From Clostridia bacterium (GTDB lineage Bacteria; Bacillota; Clostridia; UMGS1810): 6,634 nucleotides of DNA. The notes under the pieces were generated by a model. It did not search any database. It had not been told where the DNA came from and worked only from the letters and a program-made list of their open reading frames with translations. Location: the NCBI GenBank assembly GCA_017503945.1, contig JAFVSB010000203.1, forward strand, positions 1 through 6,634, in the 5' to 3' direction. The position numbers and the translations under genes were made by a program. Positions 1-5,708 of this stretch are shown piece by piece; position 1 is the stretch's first letter, and every line of letters begins with the position of its first letter.

Positions 1-63
1 CGTTGAGCCAAACAGAAGCGGAATACCCTGCTCTACTGCCTTGCTGATGATTGTAGCAAACAT
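1..63 (-). CDS. Second ABC permease of the nucleoside-type importer, N-terminal fragment (runs off left edge)
   Basis: Only the first 21 codons are present, reading MFATIISKAVEQGIPLLFGS and then T at the edge. A short N-terminal helix with a GIPLLFGS-type motif is typical of the second permease (NupQ/YufQ type, BPD_transp_2 family) of BMP-linked nucleoside importers. The start is well supported: an AAGGAGG ribosome binding site (minus strand, 72-78) lies 8 nt upstream, inside the last codons of the first permease gene, whose stop codon is only 3 nt before this ATG. The two permeases are therefore almost certainly co-translated and would form the heterodimeric membrane channel. The identification rests mainly on gene order plus this short peptide, since the rest is outside the window. 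Confidence 0.8.
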   Translation of the reverse strand, partial: MFATIISKAVEQGIPLLFGST

Positions 64-66
64 ATA

Positions 67-1173
67 TCACGCCTCCTTTTTCTTTGTGCGAAATCTGATT
101 TTATAGCCTATGAAGAACTCACTGCCTATGATGAAGAACAAAATGATGCCAGTGAGAATATCGGCAACGCTGTGATTAAGGTCAAAAGCGGTGGCAATCT
201 GACCTGCGCCGCATTCCAGAAACACTATGAGAAGCGAGGTGAGCACCATAAACAGCGGATTGAACTTGGCAAGCCACGACACCATGATAGCAGTAAAGCC
301 CATGCCTCCTGCCGAAGAGGTGGTGATGGAATGGTCAACGCCCGACACTATCAAAAAGCCAGCCACACCGCAGAGTGCGCCTGAAATGGCCATGGTGCGT
401 ATGATGACCTTTTTGACATTGATGCCCACATAGCGGGCTGTGTTCTGACTTTCGCCCACTACAGAGATTTCATAGCCCTGCTTGCTGTAGCGAAGATAGA
501 TATACATTATCACTGTGAGCAGTGCAACAACTATAACCGCCATTGCATATTTCTGCCCGCCAACAGACGGCAGCCAGCCAAGCATGGAGTCTGAGTTGAT
601 AACGCCCACTGTGTTGGAGTTTTTTGGATTTTCCCAAAATACAATGCAAAATGACACCAGCTGCATTGCAATATAGTTCATCATCAGGGTAAAAAGAGTT
701 TCGTTGGTGCCAAACTTAGCCTTGAAATATGCAGGCACAACAGCCCACACAAGAGCTGCTACCACAGATGCAACAAGCATAACCGGAATAAGAAGAGCAG
801 AGGGGATTTTGCCTGAGAGAAGTATCATGCATGCCGAACATGCAAGAGCGCCAACAAGAGTCTGACCTTCGGCACCGATATTCCAGAATTTCATCTTAAA
901 AGCAGGAGTCACCGCAAGCGATACGCAAAGAAGCAGCGATAATTCCTTCAGCATAGCCCATAGCCTGCGCGAAGTGCCAAAGTTACCTTCAAACATCGAC
1001 ACATACACGCTTATGGGGTCAAGCCCTGTGAGAAGCACTGTGACTATGCCGCATACAGCCAAAGCAAGCACAATGGCAATTGCTCTCACTGCCCATGAGC
1101 CATACCATGTCATGTCGTCGCGTTTTGACACCTGAATAAGCGGCTCATGTGTATGATGTGTGTTATTAGTCAT
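67..1173 (-). CDS. ABC transporter permease, nucleoside-type importer (NupP/YufP-like)
   Basis: This 368-residue integral membrane protein is one of two permeases of a BMP/PnrA-linked importer, probably for nucleosides. Family membership (BPD_transp_2, as in ribose and branched-chain amino acid permeases) is shown by the WNIGAEGQ motif at residues 97-104, NETLFTLMMNYIA near 157-169 and the cytoplasmic GYEISVVGESQNTARYVGIN segment at 233-252, which probably contacts the ATPase. Hydrophobic segments lie near 28-50, 76-92, 103-120, 125-148, 157-180, 208-228, 258-276, 291-320 and 336-354. The N-terminus carries a small His cluster (THHTH, residues 5-9) before the first helix, and the C-terminus is basic (RFRTKKKEA), as expected for a cytoplasmic tail. 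The ATG lies inside the end of the ATPase gene (8-nt overlap, ATGACTAA) with GGGAGGTG (1178-1185) just upstream, so translation is probably coupled. The exact substrate is inferred from operon type, not from residues. Confidence 0.93.
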   Translation of the reverse strand: MTNNTHHTHEPLIQVSKRDDMTWYGSWAVRAIAIVLALAVCGIVTVLLTGLDPISVYVSMFEGNFGTSRRLWAMLKELSLLLCVSLAVTPAFKMKFWNIGAEGQTLVGALACSACMILLSGKIPSALLIPVMLVASVVAALVWAVVPAYFKAKFGTNETLFTLMMNYIAMQLVSFCIVFWENPKNSNTVGVINSDSMLGWLPSVGGQKYAMAVIVVALLTVIMYIYLRYSKQGYEISVVGESQNTARYVGINVKKVIIRTMAISGALCGVAGFLIVSGVDHSITTSSAGGMGFTAIMVSWLAKFNPLFMVLTSLLIVFLECGAGQIATAFDLNHSVADILTGIILFFIIGSEFFIGYKIRFRTKKKEA

Positions 1174-2701
1174 GGTGCACCTCCCGTGATTTTGTCATTA
1201 AAAGACCGATTTGCTCCTTGGTGGCAGTGCGTGCATCTACAATACCGCTGACCGAGCCGCCGCTGAGCACCATTATGCGGTCACAAAGCTCAAGCAGCAC
1301 ATCGAGGTCCTCGCCCACAAAGATTACCGCCACACCCTTTTTCTTTTGCTCATTGAGCAGGTTGTAGATGGTGTATGACGAGTTGATGTCGAGCCCTCTT
1401 ACGGGGTATGCCGCCATGAGCACGGTGGGCGATGAGGAAATTTCTCTGCCCACGAGCACCTTTTGCACATTTCCGCCCGATAAGCGGCGCACAGGCGTTG
1501 ATGAATCGGGGGTTACCACGCCAAGGCGCTCTATGATTTCCTCGGCAAGATTTTTGGGCTCTTTTCGGCGCACAAACATCGATTTGCCCTTGCGGTAGCT
1601 GCGGAGCATCATGTTGTCCACAATGTCCATATTGCCCACAAGGCCCATGCCGAGTCTGTCTTCGGGCACAAACGAAAGCCTCACGCCCATGTCGCGGATT
1701 TCGCGAGGGGTTTTGTTGCGCAAATCTTCGGCCTCGCCGGTTTTGGGGTCATTATATGTAATGCTGCCGTCCAAGAGCTTTTGCAGACCTGCAATGGATT
1801 CCAAAAGCTCTCTCTGACCGCTGCCTGCAATGCCTGCAATGCCGAGAATTTCGCCTGAATATGCGCAAAACGAAATGTCATTGAGCACAGTGCTGCCTTC
1901 GCGGTTTATGCAATTGATGCTCGACACAACAAGTCTTTCTTGCATGCCTTTGGGCTCGTCACGGTGAATATTGAGGCTCACCTTTTTGCCCACCATCATC
2001 TCTGTGAGAATGGTCTCGTTGGCATCGGCTGTGGCAATGGTGCCCACATATTCGCCCTTTCTGAGCACCGATACCCTGTCAGAGAGGCTGAGCACCTCGT
2101 GGAGCTTGTGGGTGATGATGATGATGGCTTTGCCTGCGTCGCGCATACGGCGGAGCACTGCAAAAAGCTTTTGGGTTTCTTGCGGAGTAAGCACTGCGGT
2201 GGGCTCATCTAAAATGAGGATATCGGCTCCGCGAAACAGCACCTTCACAATTTCAACAGTCTGTTTTTCCGATACCGACATTTCATATATCTTTTTGCCG
2301 GGGTCAATGTCAAAGCCATATTGCTCGCTGATTTCGCTGATGCGCTTTGAATATTTTTTCATATCAAAGCCTTGGTCATCTTCAAGACCGAGCACTATGT
2401 TTTGGGCTGCCGAAAATACATCAACAAGCTTAAAGTGCTGATGAATCATGCCTATTTTATAGTCAAAGGCATCTTTGGGCGAACGGATAACCACCTCTTC
2501 ACCGTCTATAAAAATCTGACCGGAATCGGGATAGTATATGCCCGAAATCATGTTCATGAGCGTGGTTTTGCCACTGCCGTTTTCACCAAGCACCGAAAGA
2601 ATTTTGCCTTTGTTGGCAGTAAGACAAACATCTTTGTTGGCAACAGTTGAGCCAAAGGTTTTTGTGATGTTTCTTAGTTCTATTGCTGCATTTGTGCTCA
2701 C
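1166..2701 (-). CDS. ABC transporter ATPase with two nucleotide-binding domains, nucleoside-type importer (NupO/YufO-like)
   Basis: This 511-residue cytoplasmic ATPase powers the importer and has the tandem-domain layout of the sugar/nucleoside class (COG3845). Domain 1 is complete: Walker A GENGSGKT (39-46), Q-loop IHQH (86-89), signature MSVSEKQ (141-147), Walker B LILDEPT (162-168) and H-loop THK (197-199). The first signature departs from LSGGQ, as in NupO-like proteins. Domain 2 is degenerate in part: its Walker A region reads GIAGSGQREL (290-299) with no lysine, its signature is LSGGNVQK (407-414), its Walker B region ends AAYPVRGLD (430-438) without the usual glutamate, and the H-loop position reads FVGEDLD. 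One composite site is therefore probably catalytic and the other mainly structural or nucleotide-binding. The gene starts with GTG, supported by AGGAGGG six nt upstream; the first residues then read MSTNAAIELRNITKTFG. It follows the lipoprotein gene after a 125-nt gap containing hairpins and overlaps permease 1. Confidence 0.95.
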   Translation of the reverse strand: MSTNAAIELRNITKTFGSTVANKDVCLTANKGKILSVLGENGSGKTTLMNMISGIYYPDSGQIFIDGEEVVIRSPKDAFDYKIGMIHQHFKLVDVFSAAQNIVLGLEDDQGFDMKKYSKRISEISEQYGFDIDPGKKIYEMSVSEKQTVEIVKVLFRGADILILDEPTAVLTPQETQKLFAVLRRMRDAGKAIIIITHKLHEVLSLSDRVSVLRKGEYVGTIATADANETILTEMMVGKKVSLNIHRDEPKGMQERLVVSSINCINREGSTVLNDISFCAYSGEILGIAGIAGSGQRELLESIAGLQKLLDGSITYNDPKTGEAEDLRNKTPREIRDMGVRLSFVPEDRLGMGLVGNMDIVDNMMLRSYRKGKSMFVRRKEPKNLAEEIIERLGVVTPDSSTPVRRLSGGNVQKVLVGREISSSPTVLMAAYPVRGLDINSSYTIYNLLNEQKKKGVAVIFVGEDLDVLLELCDRIMVLSGGSVSGIVDARTATKEQIGLLMTKSREVHHD

Positions 2702-2707
2702 AAGCTT

Positions 2708-2714
2708 CCCTCCT
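2708..2714 (-). promoter_or_regulatory. Ribosome binding site fixing a GTG start for the ATPase gene
   Basis: On the minus strand AGGAGGG ends 6 nt before the GTG at 2701-2699. No ATG lies between this site and the first conserved beta strand of the ATPase (IELRNITKTFG), so the GTG is the only start that fits. A GTG start with a strong ribosome binding site may slightly lower ATPase yield relative to the ATG-started lipoprotein gene. Confidence 0.8.
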
Positions 2715-2766
2715 ACTTATTTTTGCTTTGAAAAAATCTCAAGCCTTTTTGAAATCTTTTCAAATC

Positions 2767-2799
2767 AAAAATTCAGGCGGAGCAAAGGCTCCGCCTGAA
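2767..2799 (-). terminator. Intrinsic terminator-like hairpin between lipoprotein and ATPase genes
   Basis: A perfect 12-bp stem (TTCAGGCGGAGC at 2772-2783 with GCTCCGCCTGAA at 2788-2799) encloses a 4-nt loop. On the minus strand it is followed directly by TTTTT and then GATTTG. This fits a rho-independent terminator acting on the transcript of the lipoprotein gene. Because the ATPase and permease genes follow in the same direction with no clear promoter of their own, termination is probably partial, giving many short lipoprotein messages and fewer full-length ones. The stem would also protect the 3' end of the short message. Confidence 0.82.
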
Positions 2800-2804
2800 C
2801 CTTC

Positions 2805-2825
2805 AAAATTTCATAACGAAATTTT
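2805..2825 (-). other. AT-rich hairpin immediately after the lipoprotein stop codon
   Basis: Arms AAAATTTC (2805-2812) and GAAATTTT (2818-2825) form a perfect 8-bp inverted repeat with a 5-nt loop, starting one base past the stop codon at 2827-2829. It stands just ahead of the GC-rich terminator hairpin, 5 bases away. Alone it would be a weak structure; stacked with the next stem it may stabilise the 3' end of the lipoprotein message. Confidence 0.5.
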
Positions 2826-2826
2826 A

Positions 2827-4014
2827 TTATTTGATTGTGATACCGTCAATGTCCACATCAAAGTAAGGAGCACTGCGGAATTCTGATTCGTGGAAGTAGC
2901 CGTCTGCCACAACTTCGGTGTCGGGTGTGAAGGCTTCGTCACTGTCAACATCTGCCATGTAGGATTCGAGTGTTTTACCGTCTACTGTAAAGGTGGCTGT
3001 GTCAAACACTTTGATTTCACCGGCGATGAGCTGAGCTTTCACTTCTTCAAGCTTTTCAGCTGTGCCTTCGGCTGCAACTTTGTCATTGAGGCCAAGAATT
3101 TCTACCACACCGTCTTTGAGACCGCCGCAGAAATCCTGAGTGATTTCTTTGCCGTTCATGGTAGCGTCGATGATGTGTTCAAAATAAGGCTGCCAGTTGA
3201 TTTTGCTGGATACGAGCGCTGTGTTTGGACCCCAGTCGCGTGTGTCGAGGTTGTATGCTACATTGGGCACGCCTTTTTCTTCACAAGCCTTGGGAGCACC
3301 CTCGGAGTCAGCATGCTGGCTGATGAGAACGCAGCCGTCTGCCATGAGAGCGTTTGCAGTTTCTTTTTCAGCAGCTATATCAAACCATGAGTTGGTGAAT
3401 TTAACATCCATTGTAACCGTGGGGCAAACAGAGCGTGCACCAAGGAAGAATGATGTGAGACCAGATTTAACTTCGGCATAAGGATATGCACCTACATAAC
3501 CCATTTTTGCCTGAGCTTCGGTGATGTCACCGTTTGCAATCATTTCGTTGATTTTGAGACCTGCTGCAACACCTACAAGGTATCTGCCTTCATAGATAGA
3601 AGCAAATGCATTGTAGAAGTTGTCAAGATTCTCGGTGTGAGCTTTGGTACCTGTAGCGTGGCAGAATGTCACATCAGGATATTCCTTTGCAGCCTGAATG
3701 ATAAAATCTTCATGGCCGAAGCTGTCGGCAAATACGATATCACAGCCTGCATCGGCAAGGTCAGCTGCTGCATCGTAGCATTCAGCAGATTCGGGAATGT
3801 TTTTCTTCATCATTACCTGATCAGCACCAAGACCCATAGCCTCTGTAGCAGCTAAAGCTGCGTCTATGAAGTTCTTGTCATAGGTAGAGTTTTCGTCATG
3901 AAGGAAAATAAAACCAATCTTGAAATCTCCGTCTTTTGCGGTTTCTTCACCTGAGCATGCTGCAAAAGAAAGCACCATCACAAGTGAAAGAAGTAATGCG
4001 AGTAACTTTTTCAT
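2827..4014 (-). CDS. BMP/PnrA-family substrate-binding lipoprotein, probable purine nucleoside receptor
   Basis: This 395-residue protein is the extracellular receptor of the ABC importer. Residues 1-20 form a lipoprotein signal peptide: basic MKK, a hydrophobic Leu-rich core and the lipobox LSFAAC with Cys20 as the lipidation site, so the mature protein is anchored on the outer face of the membrane. The rest is a periplasmic-binding-type fold of the Bmp family (PF02608, COG1744). Recognisable parts are FKIGFIFLHDENSTYDKNF (31-49) with the ligand-side aromatic and acidic region, CDIVFADSFGHEDF (91-104), MGYVGAYPYAEVKSG (171-185), FTNSWFDIAAEKE (206-218), ISQHADSEG (231-239) and the WQPYF segment (274-278). 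The length suits the family (about 350-400). Start: ATG with GGAGG (4025-4029) 10 nt upstream. It heads the operon, with a predicted promoter at 4113-4141 and a terminator-like hairpin after it. Purine nucleoside as ligand is inferred from family and operon; a base such as xanthine or adenine is possible. Confidence 0.94.
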   Translation of the reverse strand: MKKLLALLLSLVMVLSFAACSGEETAKDGDFKIGFIFLHDENSTYDKNFIDAALAATEAMGLGADQVMMKKNIPESAECYDAAADLADAGCDIVFADSFGHEDFIIQAAKEYPDVTFCHATGTKAHTENLDNFYNAFASIYEGRYLVGVAAGLKINEMIANGDITEAQAKMGYVGAYPYAEVKSGLTSFFLGARSVCPTVTMDVKFTNSWFDIAAEKETANALMADGCVLISQHADSEGAPKACEEKGVPNVAYNLDTRDWGPNTALVSSKINWQPYFEHIIDATMNGKEITQDFCGGLKDGVVEILGLNDKVAAEGTAEKLEEVKAQLIAGEIKVFDTATFTVDGKTLESYMADVDSDEAFTPDTEVVADGYFHESEFRSAPYFDVDIDGITIK

Positions 4015-4044
4015 TGTTTTTCAACCTCCGTGAAAATATAATGC

Positions 4045-4066
4045 TTGCTGCAAAATTATGCAACAA
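4045..4066. promoter_or_regulatory. 22-bp dyad in the lipoprotein gene leader (operator or RNA hairpin candidate)
   Basis: TTGCTGCA (4045-4052) and TGCAACAA (4059-4066) face each other around a 6-nt AT-rich centre; 18 of 22 positions are symmetric, and as RNA the 8-bp stem holds with one G-U pair. It lies about 30 bp upstream of the lipoprotein start codon and downstream of the predicted transcription start near 4106. It could be an operator for a repressor acting on the transporter operon or a structured leader element. It does not match a PurR box or purine riboswitch that I know. Confidence 0.45.
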
Positions 4067-4112
4067 AACCTAATGTAATTTTATCGCATTTTGCCTCTGA
4101 TTACAAGTAGAA

Positions 4113-4141
4113 ATAATAACAAATTTTAATGGCAAATTCAA
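4113..4141 (-). promoter_or_regulatory. Predicted sigma-A promoter of the transporter operon
   Basis: On the minus strand a -35-like TTGAAT (4136-4141) is followed after 17 nt by TATTAT (4113-4118), with TG one base before the -10 (extended -10, TGTTATTAT). The start of transcription would be near 4106, giving a leader of about 90 nt before the lipoprotein ATG. The match is to consensus only; no start site has been seen. Confidence 0.55.
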
Positions 4142-4175
4142 TGCATATTGCACCAAACAGAAGTTATAAAAAATC

Positions 4176-4204
4176 TTTACTTGCTCATTTTTGTGTGATA
4201 TAAT
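4176..4204 (+). promoter_or_regulatory. Predicted sigma-A promoter of the proC transcription unit
   Basis: TTTACT (4176-4181), a 17-nt spacer, and a perfect TATAAT (4199-4204) with TG one base upstream (extended -10). Transcription would start near 4211, which is the first base of the GGCGGAT hairpin. It is back to back with the transporter promoter, the two -35 boxes lying 34 bp apart, so both divergent units could share regulators bound between them. Confidence 0.7.
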
Positions 4205-4210
4205 TGAACG

Positions 4211-4227
4211 GGCGGATAATATCCGCC
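4211..4227 (+). other. GC-rich hairpin at the predicted 5' end of the proC transcript
   Basis: GGCGGAT (4211-4217) and ATCCGCC (4221-4227) form a perfect 7-bp stem with a 3-nt AAT loop. It begins where the extended -10 promoter predicts +1, so it would be the very 5' end of the message. There is no T-run after it, so it is not an intrinsic terminator. A stable 5'-terminal stem is a known way to slow RNA decay from the 5' end in Firmicutes; that role here is inferred. Confidence 0.55.
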
Positions 4228-4260
4228 ATTGCACAGGCCAGACGGAAGGACTGATTATAT

Positions 4261-5055
4261 ATGAAAAAAATTGCCTTTATAGGAGCAGGCAACATGGGTG
4301 GCGCAATCATCACAGGTCTTGTGAGAGCCAAGGCATGCAGTGCCTGCGACATATATGTGTGTGACAAAGCTCTGAGAGCTGACATTGCCGCGCTCGGTGT
4401 GATCGATAGCTCCCTCAAAGATGCAGTGGATTTATCAGATGTGGTGGTGCTCGCAGTAAAGCCCAATGTCATTTTTGATGTGATTGCCGATATTAAGAGT
4501 GAGTGCAACATAGACGGCAAGGTGTTTGTGTCTATTGCAGCGGGGATAAAGCTCAGTGATTTGTCTGATGCGCTTGGCACTTGCAAGCTTGTGCGCGTGA
4601 TGCCAAATCTTTGTCTGCTTGCAGGCGAGGGCATGAGCGTGATTTGTGCTCATGATTCGGTGAGCCGGGCAGAGCTTTGTGATGTGCAAAAAATATTTGC
4701 CTCATCGGGCAAAACCATCATCACCAAAGAAACCCTCATAGATAGCTGCACCGCCATCAACGGCAGCGGGCCTGCGTATGTGTTTATGTTTATTGAAGCG
4801 CTTGCAGATGCTGCTGTAAAGCATGGCATAGACAGGGCGACCGCCTATGAGCTGAGCACTCAGACGGTGCTCGGAAGTGCCGCAATGGTGCAAAGCTCAG
4901 GTCTTCACCCCGCAGTGCTCAAAGACATGGTGTGCTCACCCGGAGGCACCACCATTGAAGCTGTGAAAGCTCTTGAAGCCACAGGACTTCGCGCATCGGT
5001 GATGGCGGCAGTTGATGCCTGCGCCGAAAAAGCCTCAAAGCTGGGCGGCAAATAA
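4261..5055 (+). CDS. proC: Pyrroline-5-carboxylate reductase (last step of proline synthesis)
   Basis: The enzyme reduces 1-pyrroline-5-carboxylate to L-proline with NAD(P)H in the cytoplasm. The 264-residue length is standard. The N-terminal Rossmann domain begins MKKIAFIGAGNMGGAI, with the dinucleotide loop GAGNMG (8-13), then VVLAVKP (62-68) and VRVMPN (111-116). The C-terminal dimerisation and active-site domain has SGPAYVFMFIEALADAAVKHG (169-189, helix signature) and the family signature KDMVCSPGGTTIEAVKALE (221-239), including the SPGGTT active-site segment. One departure is NLCLLAGEG (116-124), where most relatives read NTPA followed by a Val/Gly-rich stretch. The ATG is preceded by GGAAGGA (4244-4250) at 10 nt spacing, and the protein begins directly with the first beta strand, so this start is sound. 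It is first in a rightward unit, 49 nt ahead of spoIIM, with its own promoter. Some genomes hold several ProC paralogues; other copies here are unknown. Confidence 0.96.
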   Translation: MKKIAFIGAGNMGGAIITGLVRAKACSACDIYVCDKALRADIAALGVIDSSLKDAVDLSDVVVLAVKPNVIFDVIADIKSECNIDGKVFVSIAAGIKLSDLSDALGTCKLVRVMPNLCLLAGEGMSVICAHDSVSRAELCDVQKIFASSGKTIITKETLIDSCTAINGSGPAYVFMFIEALADAAVKHGIDRATAYELSTQTVLGSAAMVQSSGLHPAVLKDMVCSPGGTTIEAVKALEATGLRASVMAAVDACAEKASKLGGK

Positions 5056-5100
5056 TCATTTTTTCTCCCGCTTCCACATATTAATATGTTGGGGGTGATG
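5056..5100 (+). promoter_or_regulatory. proC-spoIIM gap: candidate sigma-E promoter and hairpin that can cover the spoIIM ribosome binding site
   Basis: TCATTTT (5056-5062) matches 6 of 7 positions of the sigma-E -35 consensus KMATATT; after 14 nt, CATATTAA (5077-5084) matches about 5 of 8 of the CATACAHT -10. Transcription would begin near 5089-5093. The same bases contain the 14-nt palindrome ACATATTAATATGT (5076-5089). In a longer transcript from proC, CTTCC (5071-5075) can pair with GGGGG (5091-5095) on top of ACATA/TATGT (5076-5080 with 5085-5089), with T5090 bulged and loop TTAA. That would hide the spoIIM ribosome binding site GGGGGTGATG (5091-5100). The structure is seen by eye; both promoter and regulation are inference. 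Confidence 0.35.
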
Positions 5101-5104
5101 TGAG

Positions 5105-5695
5105 ATGAGCGCAGCAAAGAGAATATTTTCTCAAAACCGCGCGCTGTATTATCTTGTTTTGTTTGTGTGGTCAGGTGCGTGCGTGTGCGGCACAATATGC
5201 GCCTTCCGCCTTAGCGGAGGTAGCTTTAATGATGTGCACGCCTATGTGGCAGATAATCTTGCCGCTTCATCTGCATGGAAGACCATAAAGCTCGGGCTTG
5301 GCGAAAACCTTAAATTTGTCATTTGTCTGCTTGCAGCGTCATCGGCCATGGTGCTCATGCCGCTGACAGTGGGGCTGATTGTGTTCAAAGGCTTTGCCGC
5401 GGGCTTCACTGCCGCGGTGATAATAAGAATATATAGTGCAAAGGGAATTGTTTTGAGTGTTGCAACTGTTGTGCTGCCATATGCATTCTCGATGCCGCTT
5501 TTGTTTATGATGTTTGTGGCGGCGCTCCGCTTTCCTATGCAAGGCAAAAATGAGCGTATACCGCCAAGTCTTGCCTCAAAAAGGCGGCAGTGGGCAGCAT
5601 ATACACTCATGCAGCTATTGCTCACCGCCCTTATATGTGCAATAGGCGTGGCAGAAGCTTTTTTGTCACAGCTTGTGCTTAAATTTATATTGTAA
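5105..5695 (+). CDS. spoIIM: Stage II sporulation protein M (engulfment membrane protein)
   Basis: SpoIIM is an integral membrane protein that, with SpoIID and SpoIIP in B. subtilis, drives septal peptidoglycan remodelling and membrane migration during engulfment of the forespore. This 196-residue protein fits the family (PF01944, usually about 200-215) and its layout: a short basic cytoplasmic N-terminus (MSAAKRIFSQNR), a first helix at about 14-34, a central stretch NLKFVICLLAASSAMVLMPL (69-88) with the typical PLTVGLIVFKGFAAGFTAA (86-104), another hydrophobic segment TVVLPYAFSMPLLFMMFVAAL (121-141), a charged loop (RFPMQGKNERIPPSLASKRRQ) and a last helix at 166-193. The ATG follows GGGGGTGATG, 4 nt away, nearly the full anti-ribosomal sequence. 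It lies between proC and xerD, with 13 nt to the latter. In B. subtilis it is a sigma-E gene near ripX (xerD). Sequence identity to the family is modest, but position and topology agree. It indicates an endospore-forming lineage. Confidence 0.87.
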   Translation: MSAAKRIFSQNRALYYLVLFVWSGACVCGTICAFRLSGGSFNDVHAYVADNLAASSAWKTIKLGLGENLKFVICLLAASSAMVLMPLTVGLIVFKGFAAGFTAAVIIRIYSAKGIVLSVATVVLPYAFSMPLLFMMFVAALRFPMQGKNERIPPSLASKRRQWAAYTLMQLLLTALICAIGVAEAFLSQLVLKFIL

Positions 5696-5708
5696 GGATT
5701 GACCACAA

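Noticed and set aside
1971..2441. 156-codon open frame on the plus strand opposite the ATPase gene
   Set aside because: It is Ser/Met-rich, low in recognisable motifs, and covers the intact Walker B and signature coding region of the ATPase on the other strand.
2890..3390. 166-codon open frame on the plus strand opposite the lipoprotein gene
   Set aside because: It lies wholly inside the well-supported BMP gene, its Cys/Phe/Val-rich product resembles no family I know, and the composition is that of an antisense shadow.
4035..4063. Second promoter-like pair for the transporter (TTGCAT, 17 nt, TATATT)
   Set aside because: The boxes fit, but transcription would start inside the ribosome binding site at 4025-4029 and the -35 lies in the dyad, so the upstream extended -10 promoter is preferred.
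4015..4112. Purine riboswitch in the leader of a purine-type importer
   Set aside because: The conserved junction and loop sequences of the purine aptamer are not visible in the roughly 90-nt leader.
4185..4634. 149-codon open frame on the minus strand over the proC start and promoter
   Set aside because: The Ser/Thr-rich product has no recognisable domain, overlaps clear proC coding sequence, and would put a gene over the divergent promoters.
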